The position numbers and the translations under genes were made by a program. A stretch of 64,000 bases of DNA from Zoogloea sp041908905. GTDB taxonomy: Bacteria; Pseudomonadota; Gammaproteobacteria; Burkholderiales; Rhodocyclaceae. Shown piece by piece: positions 63,878 to 64,000 of this stretch (position 1 is its first letter; each line of letters begins with the position of its first letter). The stretch is taken from assembly GCF_041908905.1 (NCBI RefSeq), contig NZ_JAYREK010000008.1:47834-111833 (forward strand). The letters run 5' to 3'. A model generated the notes under the pieces. The model was not told the DNA's origin. It searched no databases and was given only the letters and a program-made list of their open reading frames with translations.

Positions 63878-64000
63878 CTATGTCACCGTTGCCTGTGGAA
63901 ATACTCCGATAGCGGCGAGGAGCATCTTGTCGGGCGTATCAAGTCGGCGCGTGTCGAGTGCCCGGCGCCAGCCCAGATAGTTCGGGAGGTAGTGCGTGGC
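63878..64000 (-). CDS. C-terminal fragment, possibly a transposase
   Basis: The last 40 codons of a minus-strand frame entering from the right edge, ending TAG at 63880-63878. The tail (HYLPNYLGWRRALDTRR, then LLAAIGVFPQ and TVT at the stop) resembles the end of DDE-type transposases that I cannot place in a named IS family. If correct, an insertion sequence lies at the window edge. Confidence 0.4.
   Translation of the reverse strand, partial: ATHYLPNYLGWRRALDTRRLDTPDKMLLAAIGVFPQATVT

Larger units (their letters stand above)
51071..64000. mobile_element. Phage-like integrated element (left part; right end outside the window)
   Basis: Everything from the 3' end of tRNA-Ile2 to the window edge is unlike the housekeeping genes before it. 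It contains mostly minus-strand genes that overlap by a few bases: AlpA-like, Rha-like, YdaU-like, helicase, primase, a polyvalent protein, a C4-type RNA and small phage-type proteins. tRNA 3' ends are common integration sites. I cannot see an integrase or the matching direct repeat, which should lie beyond 64000, so the exact left boundary is an inference. Confidence 0.78.

Overview
The window is a high-G+C (about two thirds by eye) piece of a Gram-negative chromosome. Gene content and order point to a betaproteobacterium, most likely of the Rhodocyclales. The main pointers are the mlaFEDACB - ABC exporter - ibaG - murA - hisGD block running toward hisBHAFIE - hinT - tatABC, a short-form HisG, a BpH3-type H-NS protein, rpsU-yqeY-dnaG-rpoD, and leuS-lptE-holA-proA. 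The genus is an inference.

Layout. 1-2.4 kb: type IV pilus genes (end of pilB, pilC, pilD). 2.6-12.1 kb: mostly plus-strand housekeeping genes: an FmdB zinc ribbon, a DUF502 protein, aspS, a GTG-started receiver/TPR protein with a glutamate at the phospho-site, a secreted RNase with its barstar inhibitor, nudB, hsp20 behind a good sigma-32 promoter, argB, dsbB and ychF. 12.17-12.45 kb: an unusual array of about 13 dyad units with a period near 21.6 bp. 12.5-19.4 kb: minus-strand genes for an SbmA/YddA-like ABC protein and a cassette of three periplasmic binding proteins plus a large sensor kinase. 19.8-36.1 kb: the tat, his, murA and mla blocks, nearly all on the minus strand, except that hisC and rnk are on the plus strand. 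36.3-50.96 kb: leuS (with a compositionally odd internal segment), lptE, holA, proA, ogt, ybaK, an H-NS gene, folB, plsY, tsaD, rpsU, yqeY, dnaG and rpoD.

50.99 kb onward: a tRNA-Ile2 (CAU) gene, directly followed by a minus-strand phage-like element that runs off the right edge. It carries an AlpA-like regulator, a Rha-family protein, a replication module (YdaU-like protein, SF2 helicase, zinc/Toprim primase), a secreted DUF4124-like protein, a 1500-residue polyvalent protein (ADP-ribosyltransferase-like and zincin-like motifs), a MerR/Xis-type HTH protein, a C4-type antisense RNA leader and several very small genes. No integrase, terminase or capsid gene is visible, so the other end must lie beyond the window. 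A fragment resembling a transposase tail occupies the last 120 bases.

How the genes work together: the his block encodes most of histidine synthesis (HisZ would be needed elsewhere). The mla block encodes retrograde phospholipid transport; murA and tsaD-rpsU-dnaG-rpoD supply wall precursor and macromolecular synthesis functions. The two signals I consider most likely to be undescribed are non-coding: the 21.6-bp dyad array after ychF, and a set of triplicated short motifs at 58.50-58.72 kb with a repeated 12/15-base spacing beside the phage replication genes.
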